Positions 46,101 to 57,376 of a stretch of DNA of 64,000 nt are shown here, piece after piece. The notes under the pieces are model-generated. The model saw nothing but the letters and a program-made list of their open reading frames with translations. It had not been told where the DNA came from and searched no databases. The DNA is from Spodoptera frugiperda. Taxonomy: Eukaryota; Arthropoda; Insecta; Lepidoptera; Noctuidae. The stretch is taken from contig NC_064229.1 of assembly GCF_023101765.2 (NCBI RefSeq), forward strand, positions 6,548,473 to 6,612,472. Reading direction: 5' to 3'. Numbering within the stretch: position 1 is the stretch's first letter; every line of letters starts with the position of its first letter. The translations under genes and the position numbers were made by a program.

Positions 46101-48153
46101 GTAGGTACACACAACCTTCTTTATCCCTATCTTGTACTATATCCATATGATTAAGAGCTATATATTCATTGATAACAGCTGAATACTGAGCCTTGAACTC
46201 TGGATTCCTTAGAAATCGCTTTTCTAAGGTTAAAAAGCGTTTAAGAGCAATGTCTTTTGATCCACCATATTTACAAGCAGGATCGCTTGACCTGAAGGGC
46301 ATATGCACAATATAGCGACCAGATTCATCTCGTTTGGTCGTGCCCTTAAATATTTCTTCACACCTTTGTTCTTCTGGGGTCAAGTAGACCTTGTCGCTAA
46401 CGCCTTTGGGTTCAGCTTCTAGTTCCCAGAATTGTTTGAGGAGTGTATTCTCATCTGTGAGAGTAGAATGCAATGTGACGACTGTATTGTGGCATGTCTC
46501 GCTTTGATTGATTTCACCTACTTGACCAGACAAGATCCATCCTAGTCTTGTATTTTGTGCGATGAGTTGACCAGGTGAACCTCTGATTAAACCTTCTAAC
46601 AAAATCTGGCCATAAACTTCAGCACCTAAAAGCAAATCAATCTTGTTCGGAATATCGAACGAAGGATCTGCTAAAGTCAAAGACGAGATTGTAGTCAAAA
46701 CGTTTGCCATAACTTTCCTTTCCGGTAAAATAGTCGTCAATTTCTTTAAAACATAAGCCTTAACCGTGATAATAAAACTAGGGTCAACGCGTGATTTTAC
46801 CTTAATGAGAACCATCGAATTTAATGAAATTGTTGATTGGTCTTGATCACAACCTATACCTGAAATTGAACCTTTAGTTGGTATTCTTTTAAGACCTAAG
46901 AGCTGGACTGCGGACTCCGTCACAAAGGAAGCCTGAGATCCCTGGTCTAACAGAGATCTTAATACTATAGCAGTACCGCTCTTTGATTCCGCTGCAATCA
47001 GCGCAGTAGCCAATAATATTTGGCTATGACTATTAGCAAAATAATTTACAATATTAGTGGAATTACTCTGGTTTGAAGTGGCAACAGCAGACACACTGCT
47101 TTCTGCAACTTGATCAGGTTTGTTACTATCACCACCTGATTTGGAGACATTTTTGAGATGAAGAAGACTATGATGCTTCTTTTTACATATATGACATCTA
47201 GTTGACTGGCGGCATGCATATACGGAGTGATTTGCCCCTAGACAATTATAACATAAACCGTTTGTTTGGACAAAATTACGACGCTTATCAATATCGAGAC
47301 CGGCGAACTTTTTACAACTAGCAAGCTTGTGGTTATCCTGACAAAATATACACAATATAGTCGATACATGAAGTGACTTGACTGGCACATTACGATTGAA
47401 CTGACGACCTTGACCTTTGTTATCTAAAAATTCCAAAGACCGAAATCTTTGTTCAAGGAAAGATTTGAACTGATTCATTGTAGGCAATTCGTCTGAACAA
47501 TCACTAATTTTCATTTCCCATTGTTTACGTGACTCAGTATCTAGTTTTAAACCCAATACGTAAATAACTATAACATCCCAATGCTCAACCATTATGCCTA
47601 AATTTCCCAAAGCATGTAAACATTCATTAGAAGTATCTAATAATTCCTTAATAGCACTAGAAGATTCTGTTACAATATTTTTTTGACTCATAAAACGTTT
47701 AATTATACAATTAGCTAAATATTTTTTATTATTATAGCGATTCTCTAATTTACTCCAACAGGTTGCATAATTACTACTAGTAATAGGGATGTGCCGTAAA
47801 AGACCTTCAGCCTCTCCAGACAAATGTGATTTCAAATAATGCAATTTTTGAACGTCGTCAAGTGCACTATTATCGTGTATTAAGGATTTAAATAAATCTC
47901 TAAAACTAATCCATTCAGAATAACTTCCAGTAAACATAGGCAATTCAATCTTAGGCAATTTCACAGAACATATCTCTTTAGAACCTTTCGCAGAAGATTC
48001 AAGCACTTTAGCTGAACTATCCGAACAAACAATTTTTTTCAATGCTTCCTTCAACTCTGTTTTATACTCAGTAAATAATTCTTCCGTAGTCTCATAAGTG
48101 TTTTTTATGTTATATTCAGATTTTTCGTAATCAATAGACTTAACAGATGACAC
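43126..48153 (-). CDS. BEL/Pao gag-pol polyprotein (main open frame)
   Basis: This frame of 1,675 codons has the complete BEL/Pao order. A capsid-like DUF1759 domain lies at residues 60-230. Zinc knuckles of C-x2-C-x4-H-x4-C type cover about 268-330. An aspartic protease with active-site DQGS is at 403-406. RT follows, with VFDAS (702), VADI (744) and FYMDD (821-825). The RNase H has acidic residues near 1003, 1047, 1076 and 1123. The integrase zinc finger is HH (about 1310, 1315) and CC (1345, 1348). The integrase core is D1378 in VDYAG, D1444 in SDNGT and E1497 in GLWEAGV. A C-terminal DUF5641-type domain closes it. The frame opens within gag, at an upstream break; the gag start codon is in another frame at 48318-48320. 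All catalytic residues expected are present. Confidence 0.95.
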   Translation of the reverse strand: MSSVKSIDYEKSEYNIKNTYETTEELFTEYKTELKEALKKIVCSDSSAKVLESSAKGSKEICSVKLPKIELPMFTGSYSEWISFRDLFKSLIHDNSALDDVQKLHYLKSHLSGEAEGLLRHIPITSSNYATCWSKLENRYNNKKYLANCIIKRFMSQKNIVTESSSAIKELLDTSNECLHALGNLGIMVEHWDVIVIYVLGLKLDTESRKQWEMKISDCSDELPTMNQFKSFLEQRFRSLEFLDNKGQGRQFNRNVPVKSLHVSTILCIFCQDNHKLASCKKFAGLDIDKRRNFVQTNGLCYNCLGANHSVYACRQSTRCHICKKKHHSLLHLKNVSKSGGDSNKPDQVAESSVSAVATSNQSNSTNIVNYFANSHSQILLATALIAAESKSGTAIVLRSLLDQGSQASFVTESAVQLLGLKRIPTKGSISGIGCDQDQSTISLNSMVLIKVKSRVDPSFIITVKAYVLKKLTTILPERKVMANVLTTISSLTLADPSFDIPNKIDLLLGAEVYGQILLEGLIRGSPGQLIAQNTRLGWILSGQVGEINQSETCHNTVVTLHSTLTDENTLLKQFWELEAEPKGVSDKVYLTPEEQRCEEIFKGTTKRDESGRYIVHMPFRSSDPACKYGGSKDIALKRFLTLEKRFLRNPEFKAQYSAVINEYIALNHMDIVQDRDKEGCVYLPHHAVIRNEKSTTKVRIVFDASCVGSNGVSLNHDLMVGPPLQPELRHIIMRWRCEPICLVADIVKMYRQIRVCNDHTDFQRILWRENPDDEIQVLRHLRVTFGTSSAPYLAVRSLQQLAQDEGVEFPLAKNRVLSDFYMDDLMTGCQTIEEGVEIYKQISELLKRGGFQLQKWASNNKELYRLIEDGQQIPQTQGNMELKTDAISKILGLTWDKDNDEFVYTIQLNELDLPVTKRKVISDIARLFDPLGWLAPIIITAKVFIQRIWMTGIEWDAELPAPLLKEWLDFRKNLCNLVKFRLPRWINSSKENRVLELHGFSDASNVAYAAVVYVRIIDREGQIHTTLVTSKTRVAPVKQVSIPRLELCGAVLLAKLLQEVASTLEVPKQHLYAWTDSSVVLAWLSSHPSRWKTFIANRVSEILTIMDRSQWSHVLSSENPADCASRGVSSSECSDLQLWKRGPVWLQNEKIDYNRENIQETTLEERKIKRKCHATAVEFDDSLLTRFSKFSRLIRVLAYCRRFLRMKESERNKIKITTWLTTKELNEAVLTCIKLCQLQSFSDEIESVKKNRKLNKGSRLTSLCTFLDDDGILRVGGRLHRASIDENMKHPILIPHKSHFTNLLIAEAHERTLHGGPQLMLNYLRSKYWIINAKTLVRQHVHKCVICIRHSTQTQMMGQLPKARVSVQKPFQCSGVDYAGPISIRSSKGRGHHSTKGYICLFVCMSTRAIHIEVVSDMTSQSFLASFKRFVARRGRVLDLWSDNGTTFVGSAKELRQLFNAERSVVASEIADFLSMNGTTWHFIPPHAPNFGGLWEAGVKSTKHHLKRIIGTSTLTFEEMTTVLAQIEACLNSRPISQLSNNPEDSCPLTPGHFLVGEPLVTVPDVNYENSSVSNLKRWHLTQKMLQNFWRRWSLEYLTQLQHRYKWTDCKPEPEIGDVVLVKEDGLPPARWLYGIITNKHPGLDNITRVVTIRCKNNEIKRPISKLIILPVNT

Positions 48154-48320
48154 AATTTTCCTATGAGTTTCAAAAAGGCTGACCAGTTAGCTTCTAAATT
48201 TTCTAGTCTAGTTTCTATATAAGAACTGGTTAGTCGCTCCTTAGGTGATTTCTTAAAATTAGACCTTGCTTTACTGATAGTAGACTCTAGATTAAATTGT
48301 AAATTACTCAACGCTTCCAT
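48105..48320 (-). pseudogene. BEL/Pao gag N-terminus, out of frame with gag-pol
   Basis: A start codon (48318-48320) opens a frame with a helix-rich BEL-type gag beginning (MEALSNLQ, RLENLEANW). At a run of five A on the plus strand (48172-48176) the family-like reading passes into the frame of the long gag-pol ORF. Past that point this frame is meaningless and soon stops. One missing base or two extra bases in the run would explain it. A mutation, a programmed shift or a homopolymer base-call error are all possible. Confidence 0.75.
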
Positions 48321-48870
48321 GTTGATATAAATAAATAAAGTACTTTACACAAACTGTTCTGGAAAGTTATGCTAAGTCCGTAGTCAACACGTAAAAAATC
48401 ACAAGTCTTTGAACTTATTACACTTCGCTGCAAAATCGGGCATAGGTTCCCCGTAGTTCACTTTTTATCGAAATTATTCTAAGTCCAAATTGTTAAGTAA
48501 ATTTTTCTAAGTTAATAAGGTCTAAATTTGCCTGTTATGGTTAAGTCTCAATGTATTAATTTAGTCACTTTGATATTATAAAGTACATACTCACAGTTTG
48601 TCCTCGTATCACATCACTTCACTGTCACTCACTTTTACGTAGCTCGTCGCAATGATATGCGGGGTACTCCTCCCCCCGCGCCGCAGCTGCCGCGCACGCC
48701 AACAGGAACCACCGCCGACCGCTGTGTACCACTTGTACATATACGCGTAAGCGCCAAACTTAGACGATCCGCCGATGCTGCCCGCGCTGACGTTACACTC
48801 GCGCCACTCGCGGCAGGTTGACCATGCAACCCTACGACCACAGGAAGACGATGCACACCAGTCCTTCACC
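48321..48870 (-). other. BEL/Pao leader (untranslated)
   Basis: The sequence between the primer-binding region and the gag start is partly GC-rich (48640-48880), unlike the rest of the element. It probably holds the packaging and splicing signals. No coding capacity was seen. Confidence 0.6.
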
Positions 48871-48888
48871 CGGCTCCGAAGGACCACT
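48871..48888 (-). other. BEL/Pao primer-binding site (candidate)
   Basis: Two bases after the 5' LTR the minus strand reads TGGTCCTTCGGAGCCGG. It begins with TGG, as needed to pair with a tRNA CCA end. The complement resembles the 3' end of an insect tRNA-Tyr (CCGG...CGAAGGA plus CCA) with one difference. The tRNA identity is tentative. Confidence 0.45.
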
Positions 48889-49128
48889 TGTTCACGTCCC
48901 AAAAATATCTCGTGAGAAATAAAACAATCGTGTCCAGAGTAAGACAATTTATTGCATAAAACACTGCTCAGGTCATATATTGACGGAGAATCTTAACACC
49001 GCGATGTACAATATGACGTCACGGCACAGTGTCATCTATTATTTAATAAAGGTACTAAACTAAGAACATTTGACTTGACATTGACTTTTGTCATAGTAAA
49101 TAAATGAGTAATGTAAACAGAATAGACA
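48889..49128 (-). repeat. BEL/Pao 5' LTR
   Basis: This LTR is upstream in the element's own orientation and should hold its promoter. I found no difference from the other LTR by eye across 240 bp. Confidence 0.95.
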
Positions 49129-49763
49129 ATCATCGACGTATTTTATTTACATTGTGTATAATTAATTTATACATATTTTTACCTCTTCTATATTTTCATC
49201 ATTGCTTATATTCATCCATCTCTAAGATCGCTTCTAGTAGGTAATAAAGGACAGAATGCATTAATTGATACCAGAAAGCACATAGCAAAATTGGGTTTGG
49301 TTTTGGGAAAAAAATCAATGAAACGAGGCCGAATTCGCAAGACTATTGTCTAATACCGAATTATCGCTACTCTCACTAAACAATGCCTAAATTAAACTTG
49401 ACACCACGTTATCAGACACATTATCAGTGTACCGACCACGGAGCGTACAGTCATCGTATAAAAATAAAGTTGACGAAGCAACGTCACATGTAATGTAACG
49501 TTATCTAAGTATATTTACACAAATTGTATTTGTGTTTCGTATCACATTACGGTTAATAGTAATAAATACTATTTGAGTAGAAAATTTGTTGATAAAAATA
49601 CTGATTATAAATATTGTCACGTGCGACGTTTATTCTTACAGGTATCGAGTATTTAAACCTAACTTAAAAACACGAATTTTGTTTACGTTGAATTCCCAGT
49701 AGGAGTAATAATGAATTTTACTTCGTATGCGAGCATGAGTAATCGCTTAGTCACTATGTTAAT

Positions 49764-49830
49764 GTAAAATAGATTCTGACACTCCCTCTCGCCTCGCCCA
49801 AGGCGAGAAAAGTCATTGGATGATTTTCCC

Positions 49831-49872
<42 letters not shown>

Positions 49873-49879
49873 ATAGATT
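49764..49879 (+). mobile_element. Family B SINE, 5'-truncated, poly(A) tail and 12-bp target duplication
   Basis: The insert (49776-49867) holds the 3' part of family B (CTGACACTCCCTCTCGCC, AAGGCGAGAAAAGTCATTGG, ATGATTTTCCCCCC) and ends in 32 consecutive A. The identical 12-mer GTAAAATAGATT flanks it (49764-49775 and 49868-49879). This is the classic signature of a LINE-mobilised insertion, and the unbroken poly(A) suggests it is recent. Confidence 0.92.
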
Positions 49880-50042
49880 ATAAGGATAATGAATAAAGTT
49901 ATCCTTAAAATTCGATGAAAATGCAATATTCAAATCACGTTGCATCGCTTATGTAAACTAGTGATGCAACGTAAACTGAAAATAGTCCCAACTATCGATG
50001 AAAATGTGTCAGAAAATAAACATTTAATTATAACTTTCGTGA

Positions 50043-50250
50043 GACGTACTAAATTAATTATTATGTTATCGGCTTACTCACGTAGCTGTTTGACGAGGAA
50101 CTCGACTAGTTTCAAGCCATGCTAGAGGCTAATATTCATGAGCAGCATTCCGTGACACACGACATCATGAATATGAGGCTCTAGCATGGCTTGAAACTAG
50201 TCAAGTTCCTCGTAAAGCAGTTACGTGAGTAAACCGATAACATAATAAAT
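50043..50250. repeat. Inverted pair of Penelope tails
   Basis: The left arm (about 50054-50150, minus orientation) and right arm (about 50157-50250, plus orientation) are both copies of the Penelope tail seen at 41324-41450. They share CTCTAGCATGGCTTGAAACT, AGTTCCTCGT and CGTGAGTAARCCGATAACAT. The arms meet head to head around 50150, making a palindrome of about 200 bp. Each arm differs slightly from the other and from the 41.4 kb tail. Confidence 0.75.
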
Positions 50251-50404
50251 AAAAAAAATAAACATTCTACCAAATTCAAGGAATCATCGTCACCCTTCTG
50301 ACATTTTTGATAAATGCGCTTTATTGAAAAATGGACGATTGGTGTCACGTTGTTAATAAAGCGAAAAGCTGGTGAATAAACAGCCGCGATACATATGCAA
50401 ACGC

Positions 50405-50455
50405 TGGTGATGGCACGTGTCCACCGTGGCCGAGATATGGCTCCACGTGGCCACC
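50405..50455. promoter_or_regulatory. E-box pair module
   Basis: CACGTG sites at 50414-50419 and 50444-50449 lie 24 nt apart in a GC-rich patch reading TGGCACGTGTCCACC and GGCTCCACGTGGCC. The second sits in a longer near-palindrome, GGCTCCACGTGGCC. Confidence 0.4.
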
Positions 50456-50836
50456 TCTGTTTAAGGATACATGGGGATTTTACATTGTAACATTATTCAT
50501 AAACTTTATACTTGTTTTCTAAAGGATTATGAATTTGTTTGCTTTATATTAAACTGTGACGTTGTTAGGTTTGCTGTTTCCTCCTTTCAATGCTTTTTGT
50601 CTAGTTAGTTTTTGTTTCATTAGTTAATTTTTTTAGTAACTTTGTTTGAGGAGGAACTGGTTAATTGCTAAGGTTGATGGGCTGTGTCAACACTTTCTTT
50701 CATAGTATTCTATGTTTTACTGATTTTTTGTATGTAACAATTAAAATTTTTCTTAAGTAAAAAAAGTTCAGTCGCGTATTTCAGTTTACCTTTACAAATT
50801 GCCGAAACACATATTCTTTGCTTGTATAACTATTAA

Positions 50837-50863
50837 TTGACGTATGCCAACAGCATACGTCAA
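50837..50863. repeat. Short perfect hairpin
   Basis: Eleven-nt arms (TTGACGTATGC and its complement) flank a 5-nt CAACA loop. No U-tract or gene partner is visible. Confidence 0.6.
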
Positions 50864-52011
50864 AAATTATGATAGAGCACGTCGTGATGCGAAGATATTC
50901 TGAAGATATCGCAATTTGTAGAAGATTTTGAACTTTAATTGTATTTTATCTTCGAACTTAAGATGCTCTGCAGGACATTCCAAAATCCTGACCATTTTAA
51001 TTTGGAGTTATGTATGATATCATATCGTCTCGTGCCTTTATAGAGTTAGTTTTACCAGTCCACTTTGTAAAATTACTCACGTGCCACAGAGCGATAACGA
51101 AGGCGTTTGATGTCCCGCACGGGATCACGTGTGCTGTTGGCAACTGACCATACCTACTTATTTCAAGTGCTTACTAAGTAGGTACTAAGTTTGATACCTA
51201 GACAAGGATATAGGTAATATCATGTATCAGGCCCAAAGATGTTGCCCGAGAAGTTTTTGCTTATTATTACTATCTAATGACATTGCAAAATTTTTACAGG
51301 CTGCATACGTATATTATTTAATTTATATTTATTTATTAAAGGTATACCTAGCTTTAAAATCATGCATGTTATCATGTATGGTTTCCATTCTGTTGTTAAT
51401 CCAAGGAATTTATTGGTAAACTTAAATTCTTGCGTCTCATATATATTATGTCAAAAAAATTTGCGAGCTTTAAAGTAAAATTCTTCACTTCATGATAAAG
51501 TTGGTAATAATACGAGTGTGTAGTTAAAACCTGCAATGATAGCAGCCCATTAAAGTGCAATGTGCAACGAAGCATATCACAATATATTTATATCAGTGGA
51601 TAGATAATGGTTGCTACGGTATTTTGTCGCAGCAGAACTCATTGAGAATGGCACTAACAGATATTGCGAATGGTCGGAATGTACGTTTTGATTTACTAAC
51701 TAGATGAAAAAAGAAATACTGCCTGAAAGTTGTAAGTATTAATTTACTTTATTTGTCGGCAGTTTTAAAATTCATGGTATGGTAAAAGCTATTTCATTTG
51801 AGCTGAATAAGACCGCAGTATGCGAATATAGTAGTAGTAGTATCAAATACGGTACATTTATTAATGGATACCGGGGTTAGTGGACCTCCTTAGGTTATCA
51901 AAAGTTGTATCAAATTCGTTTCAATTCGATTCGATTGAAGATAGCACTACCTATTGTTATCTATCTGTCTTGTCCATCAGGTTTAATAATTAATTAGTTG
52001 CAAGCAAACTT

Positions 52012-52266
52012 AAGTGTGGGAGAACCATGCTTCAGCACGAATGGGCCGGCTTGACTGAAGTGACACCACGGCCTCATAGAAAACCGACGTGAAACAACGC
52101 TTGCGATGTGTAAGTGAGGCTACCGGAGGCCCATTGTAGGTCATTCCCAATCTCTGATTCTTCAACAACCCTTATATTCCTAACCACCCAACCTTATAAG
52201 CTACTGGTGTTTCGGATGTCTATGGCGATTGCTTACCATCAGTTCGTTTACCGGCTTATACCATTA
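52012..52266 (+). repeat. Interspersed repeat (family D)
   Basis: The order of blocks is AAGTGTGGGAGAACCATGCT, CACGAATGGGCCGGCTTGAC, TGACACCACGGCCTCATAGA, AAACCGACGTGAAACAACGC, CTTACCATCAG and CGGCTTATACCAT. It matches 31671-31978 throughout, in the same orientation, with indels. Confidence 0.7.
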
Positions 52267-53123
52267 AATAAAACACTAAAGAGAAGCACAAGGGAGGCAC
52301 AGGCACTTAAATTGCATCCAGTTTTTGGCAGTAATTAACTGCCTCGTGACACCAGTTCACATACACAAACTAATTAATAAACAGTGACAACGTGTTTGTC
52401 ATAAAACCTTGACTGGGTGTATTTACAAATTGAAGAAGAAAAATAAATTCGTCAGTTTCGTTTGTTATTGTCCAAATACCGAGCACGTGGCTCATTATAA
52501 CCACACGTTGTTCGAAGAGATATTTCTCAAATTATCGAAGTAATTTCTTGTTACTAACTTACTGTCAGCAGGTCTACCTACACCTTTCTGTCTTTCGTAT
52601 TGTATTTTCGACTTTATATTTCTTTGTTATAAAGTTGATTATTCAATAAAACAAGTTGGGGTAGGTTGACTTGCTGGCATCTGGACTAACCTATTGCCAT
52701 TTCTTCACATTATTCTGTCTATCTATAACTTGAGGATTTATTGTTGAAAATATTAGAATTTTTATTTCCATTTAGTAAATATTTATTTAAATTGATTGCG
52801 CTTTGAAATTATTTATTTAAATAAAAGCAATATCTAAATAACAAATGTGTTTTGCATTCACGTTTTTTTATATTTAAATAGCTGTTTTTTTTCTTGATAT
52901 TGACGTTCGATCCAGTTGTCACTGGTTATTTGATGAATAATTTTGAATTTTTTAATATACTTACTGTAATACTTGTGATAGGGATGTAATCAATCAATAT
53001 TTTTTTTTATTTTATATTTTGGCCCTAGGTTTTTTTAGGTGAAGGTGTATGCAGAGACGACATGGCTTGTAGGTTTATGAAAATATTTGTAGTAAACAAT
53101 ATAAATTATTATAAATTATTTAT

Positions 53124-53307
53124 GAAGACTGCAGATTTGGTACGGCGGCTGGGCAAACGACTACCGCGAAAAGTGTAGCGGATTCGATTTCCACACGGAG
53201 CAACTTTGGGATCTTTGTGTAATCCACAAATTGTTGTTTCTGATCTGAGTGTCATGCGCCCGTGAACTTGTATGCTTATAAGCGTACCCACAACACATGA
53301 GAAAAGT
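53124..53307 (+). repeat. tRNA-derived SINE (family A)
   Basis: The head has GGTACGGCGGCTGGGCAAAC and a B-box-like GCGGATTCGATTTCCACACG. The body includes GGGATCTTTGTGTAATCCAC and ends at ACCCACAACACATGAG. This is the copy whose body best complements the one at 17965-18125. Confidence 0.65.
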
Positions 53308-54723
53308 ATTTTTTTTAATAAATAATATTTTGAAAAAACAAACAACATAGAAACTACAAATATATAACTATACAATACACCATAAAATACCTAATAAAAA
53401 TGCATTTATTTATCAACGATTCTTTCGCGCAAATGATCTATTAAAACTCCCGTAACCTCTGAATCATATTCATTAACAAATCATTAAATATTGTAGTGTT
53501 GGTACCTGTTTCCCATGCGTGCGTAACGTGCGTACAAACGTGACTGTGACAGCCCTAAGCCGACGCAGGCACGCAGGCGTACGCGCACGTGTTCTGTAAT
53601 CTACTTCCAACATATACAAACTCTTTTACTGATAGCAGATTTTAACTAGAGTACTACTCTACTATTGAAAATATTATAGTGCTGTGGTTGTTGTGTTGTA
53701 TGTATTTTTGGAAATATTTTTGAAAATACATTCAGTATATTATTTTTTATTAGTGATTTGGTGTCCGACTGTTACTTTGACCTAAATTAATAAATAAGTA
53801 CCTATTGTGTTGGTTGAGTTTTAGATTCATTTTCTGAATCGGTTAAAGGGTTATTACTTTAAAGAATTTCAAATTCGAAATCCTTAATCTAATATATTAT
53901 GTTCGGTTTACGCCTTTAAAAATCTTGATTAACGAAAGTCACATAGCAACGTAAATCTCGACTGGAATACCCAAACAAAACTGCCAAATGTTGACAAATT
54001 AACCTCGAATACACCAATTTGATTAGTTTCTCACTCTTAAGTGCTAATTGACGTTAACCAATCAATGACAAACAACTATAGAGAGCAAATAATCATCGTA
54101 AAGTGACGATATTCCAAAGAAACCGAAAATAGCACGTCGTACATCATTAAACAGAGATTTATAGTACAGTCACCAGCAAGTAAAACTATCCTCAACTGTC
54201 AAAATCCCCAATAGATTTTGAACTATACATCAAATGAAATAAGGTTGCAAATCCTAATAAATTAATTTGACATAAAAGGGTACGTTAACGAGCTGTTGTA
54301 CATATTGTTATGTAAATTACGTATATATTTATTTTTAACAGCAAGCCAGTGTTGTTCTGCAACGTGACTAAATGGCAGCCCTGCCGGAATGTACGGCGCG
54401 AGCGCACGTGGATCGTAACCCAATTCTCTCGAACATACTGTGTATATAGATATTAGATATGTATACAGCCAGTCATAAATGTAGCTGATAAAATATTATT
54501 CATTAATTGTGTTTCGCTTTGTTTTGTTTTCAAAATAGGGAGTTGAGTCAGGGATTACAAATTATTTATTTTCAATGCAAATACAGTTAGTAATTAGAAT
54601 TGTCTCTTTGAGGAAATTAATGCTTTACGATAGGTAATTTATGCATTGGAGTTATTCTCTTTACATATTTATTTGTGTAGTTTAAATTCGTTTGACTGAA
54701 TATTTATATCAAAATTGTGGAGT

Positions 54724-54748
54724 GAGTCAAGTGATTGTCACTTGACTC
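54724..54748. repeat. Short perfect hairpin
   Basis: Eleven-nt arms (GAGTCAAGTGA and its complement) surround a TTG loop. Confidence 0.6.
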
Positions 54749-57376
54749 TCTATTCAGTGACACACTATTTTCAATTTATATTTTCCTACTAAAATGGGAT
54801 ACATAATATGTATTTTTAATGTTTATGCTTTTAAAAAAAAGCAGTACGTCTATTACTTACAGAATCTATAGTCTTTACTCTGTACACTCAGTATAATTTA
54901 GAATAAATAAATATGTAACTGTATTAAGATGAGTTGTCGGATGTTTACAGTAGCGCGGCAGCCCTGTACTTACGCACCAGACGGTTGCGCGTGAGCACGT
55001 GACCGCGAGGTCGACGCTTCCTAGCCGCTCGCGCCGATAAATTATTCTAACTGAACAACCTGCTCTGTGCTACGTAATTATACTTTAGTTTGCTGTGCAT
55101 TTTAATTGTTATGCGAACTGAAGTCTACATGGATAATAGATAGTGAAAATAAAACAAAATTAATTTGAATGAGTTGGTGTAGTTATTGAACAATAATGAC
55201 ACCCATTTTGCCAATTAGGTACGTAAATGCTGTTGCTGAATATAAGCCTCTTCAAAGATATCGCCTGCTTGGATGTAACCTGCGTTCAGCGCCGCAGCGG
55301 GTCCCTGCTTCGGGTACCTTTATCGAATCATCGTTCCACCTTGTTATAGGGGGATTATAAGGGTATAATTAGAACTAGCTTAAATTCCGTGTTATTAACA
55401 TATGTCTGCCGTCTGTTTCGCTAGAACGAAATACTAATAGTTTTTGAAAGTAGGTTGAGCTCACATGCACGAATTAGATGTGATTTGAAAATTTTGAATA
55501 GTGAAACAATTTTTCAATGCCAATTTATTCAATGCTGTTACTGACGTCATAGAAGTTATATTTAGAACGTTAGATTTTATTTAGATATATTTTATATTTT
55601 TAAATGTCATTTTTAGATTGCATATATTTAATCAACCAAGGTAATTCGAGTTATCATATAACTGTATGAATAAGTTACAAGTAAATAATATTCATAATAC
55701 TGAATAAAATCTGATTAATAAAAACAGTATTATACATAATTTGCAGATATCCTTTCTTTTTTGAAGTTGGTTAAAGAAATTACCTAAGTTTACAGCCAGA
55801 ATTTGAAACTAAAATTATTTAACCACTTTTCAATAAGAATTGTCAATACAATCTTGACATAATTTTATTTTATTGTGCGATTTGCAATTCATATGTATAT
55901 TTAAATCCTGTCATAATGAAATCGGTTTAGGTGGTCACATGTAGGTCAAATTAAATAAATTACGTGTGAAATGAATTTTGCGCATAGTGTAAATCACGTA
56001 GTTAGTCTCTTAAATAGATAGGTACCTATCTTTGCAGCCTGTTTTTTAACAGTTTCCAATTTTTTGAGAGTCAGGGATTCCATGAAACGTTCCATTTCTA
56101 AATAAAAAAAAAAAAATTCGTCGATAAAAAAATTACAATTTTAATTTATTTTAATGATGCCTAACTCTCTGTAAAAAAATGGCAGGCGATAAAAAAGGCG
56201 GTATACGTGTAAGCATAGGAGTAGGTACCTATTGTTGTAGTAACATGCAAATTGAAAAAAGGACTAATAACTAACTTTCCAGTCTATAATATTAGTAAAG
56301 ATTTTGAATGTGAACTCTAAATTATTAATAAAGATCGTGAATGTGAAGTCAAACGTTATTTTTGTAAATGAGGTCAAATCTCATTGATTAATCATTCATT
56401 GTTATCCGCTTCACGTGATTGGGTTTGACATTCAAAATACTTTTTTTTAAACGTGAGAGACACCGGCACGTTTTTATTTTGTTTTTCTAATGTATTTTTT
56501 AGTTCATAGCTACACGTTTATGGCATACATACATGCGTTGTCTATACATAATTGTAATATTTATCCGTGCGTCACTGAAGCAGGCTGCCAACTGAAAACC
56601 AGTGCTGGGTACTTTCTATGTTTCGTACTGAGGTGGCAACCCTTTCGGCTTGGGCATGTTGCCACCTTGTTTTTGTTATTTATATATTTTATTTCATTTT
56701 TGTACTGTAACAATTATTACTTTTGTTTGTGTGGTTGTATTTTTGGTGCATCGTGCCCGGTGCCGAATCAATTATTTTTCTTTCTTTCTTATTTGTGAAT
56801 GTGTATTTTAGAGGTTTTTTTATGATAATAATAGGAGGCTCAATCTTCTTCTATTCTCAGGTCTCAAAACCCCAAAAGTCTAGCAGTGAACTTCCAACTC
56901 TCCAGGTGTGATTCACCCTCGTATGATCCGTCTACTCGCCCCCTTGCTACCTTGTCCCATAAAAATTCAAAAAAAGTCTGATGGTTGCGGACATTCAACC
57001 AAGGAGTCAAACATTTCACTTCGTTCAAGCGTTCATTGCATCAAACTGTATCATAACATTCAATTTGTTGATAAAAGGAAATATAGGTAGCATAGTGACT
57101 GCATTGTCTCATAAATATGATAACCTGTAGTTGATAAATTTTCACACATTCAAATACATTGTTATTGAATTAATATGATAAGGGCCAGTCAATATTATCT
57201 CATGAAGTTATTGATTACTTTATACCTAATCATTGTGGTGACGAAAATCTAGATTAAGTATGTTGCTCCAGAACTATGCTATAATTATTTTTTACTAAAA
57301 TGTATTATAAGTTTGACAATATGTTGTTTTATTTTTTTAAAAGTGCTCTAGACTAGAATTTTGTCCTGCATCGTGG

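Larger units (their letters stand above)
42713..49128 (-). mobile_element. BEL/Pao LTR retrotransposon, near-intact
   Basis: This 6,416-bp element lies on the minus strand. Two 240-bp LTRs (42713-42952 and 48889-49128) begin TG and end CA on the plus strand and read identically throughout. The 5-bp target duplication ATCAT flanks it (42708-42712 and 49129-49133). The interior carries one long gag-pol frame and no envelope frame. Identical LTRs mean very recent insertion, because they are identical when integrated. A single frame break near the start of gag (about 48172-48176) is the only visible lesion. Confidence 0.96.
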
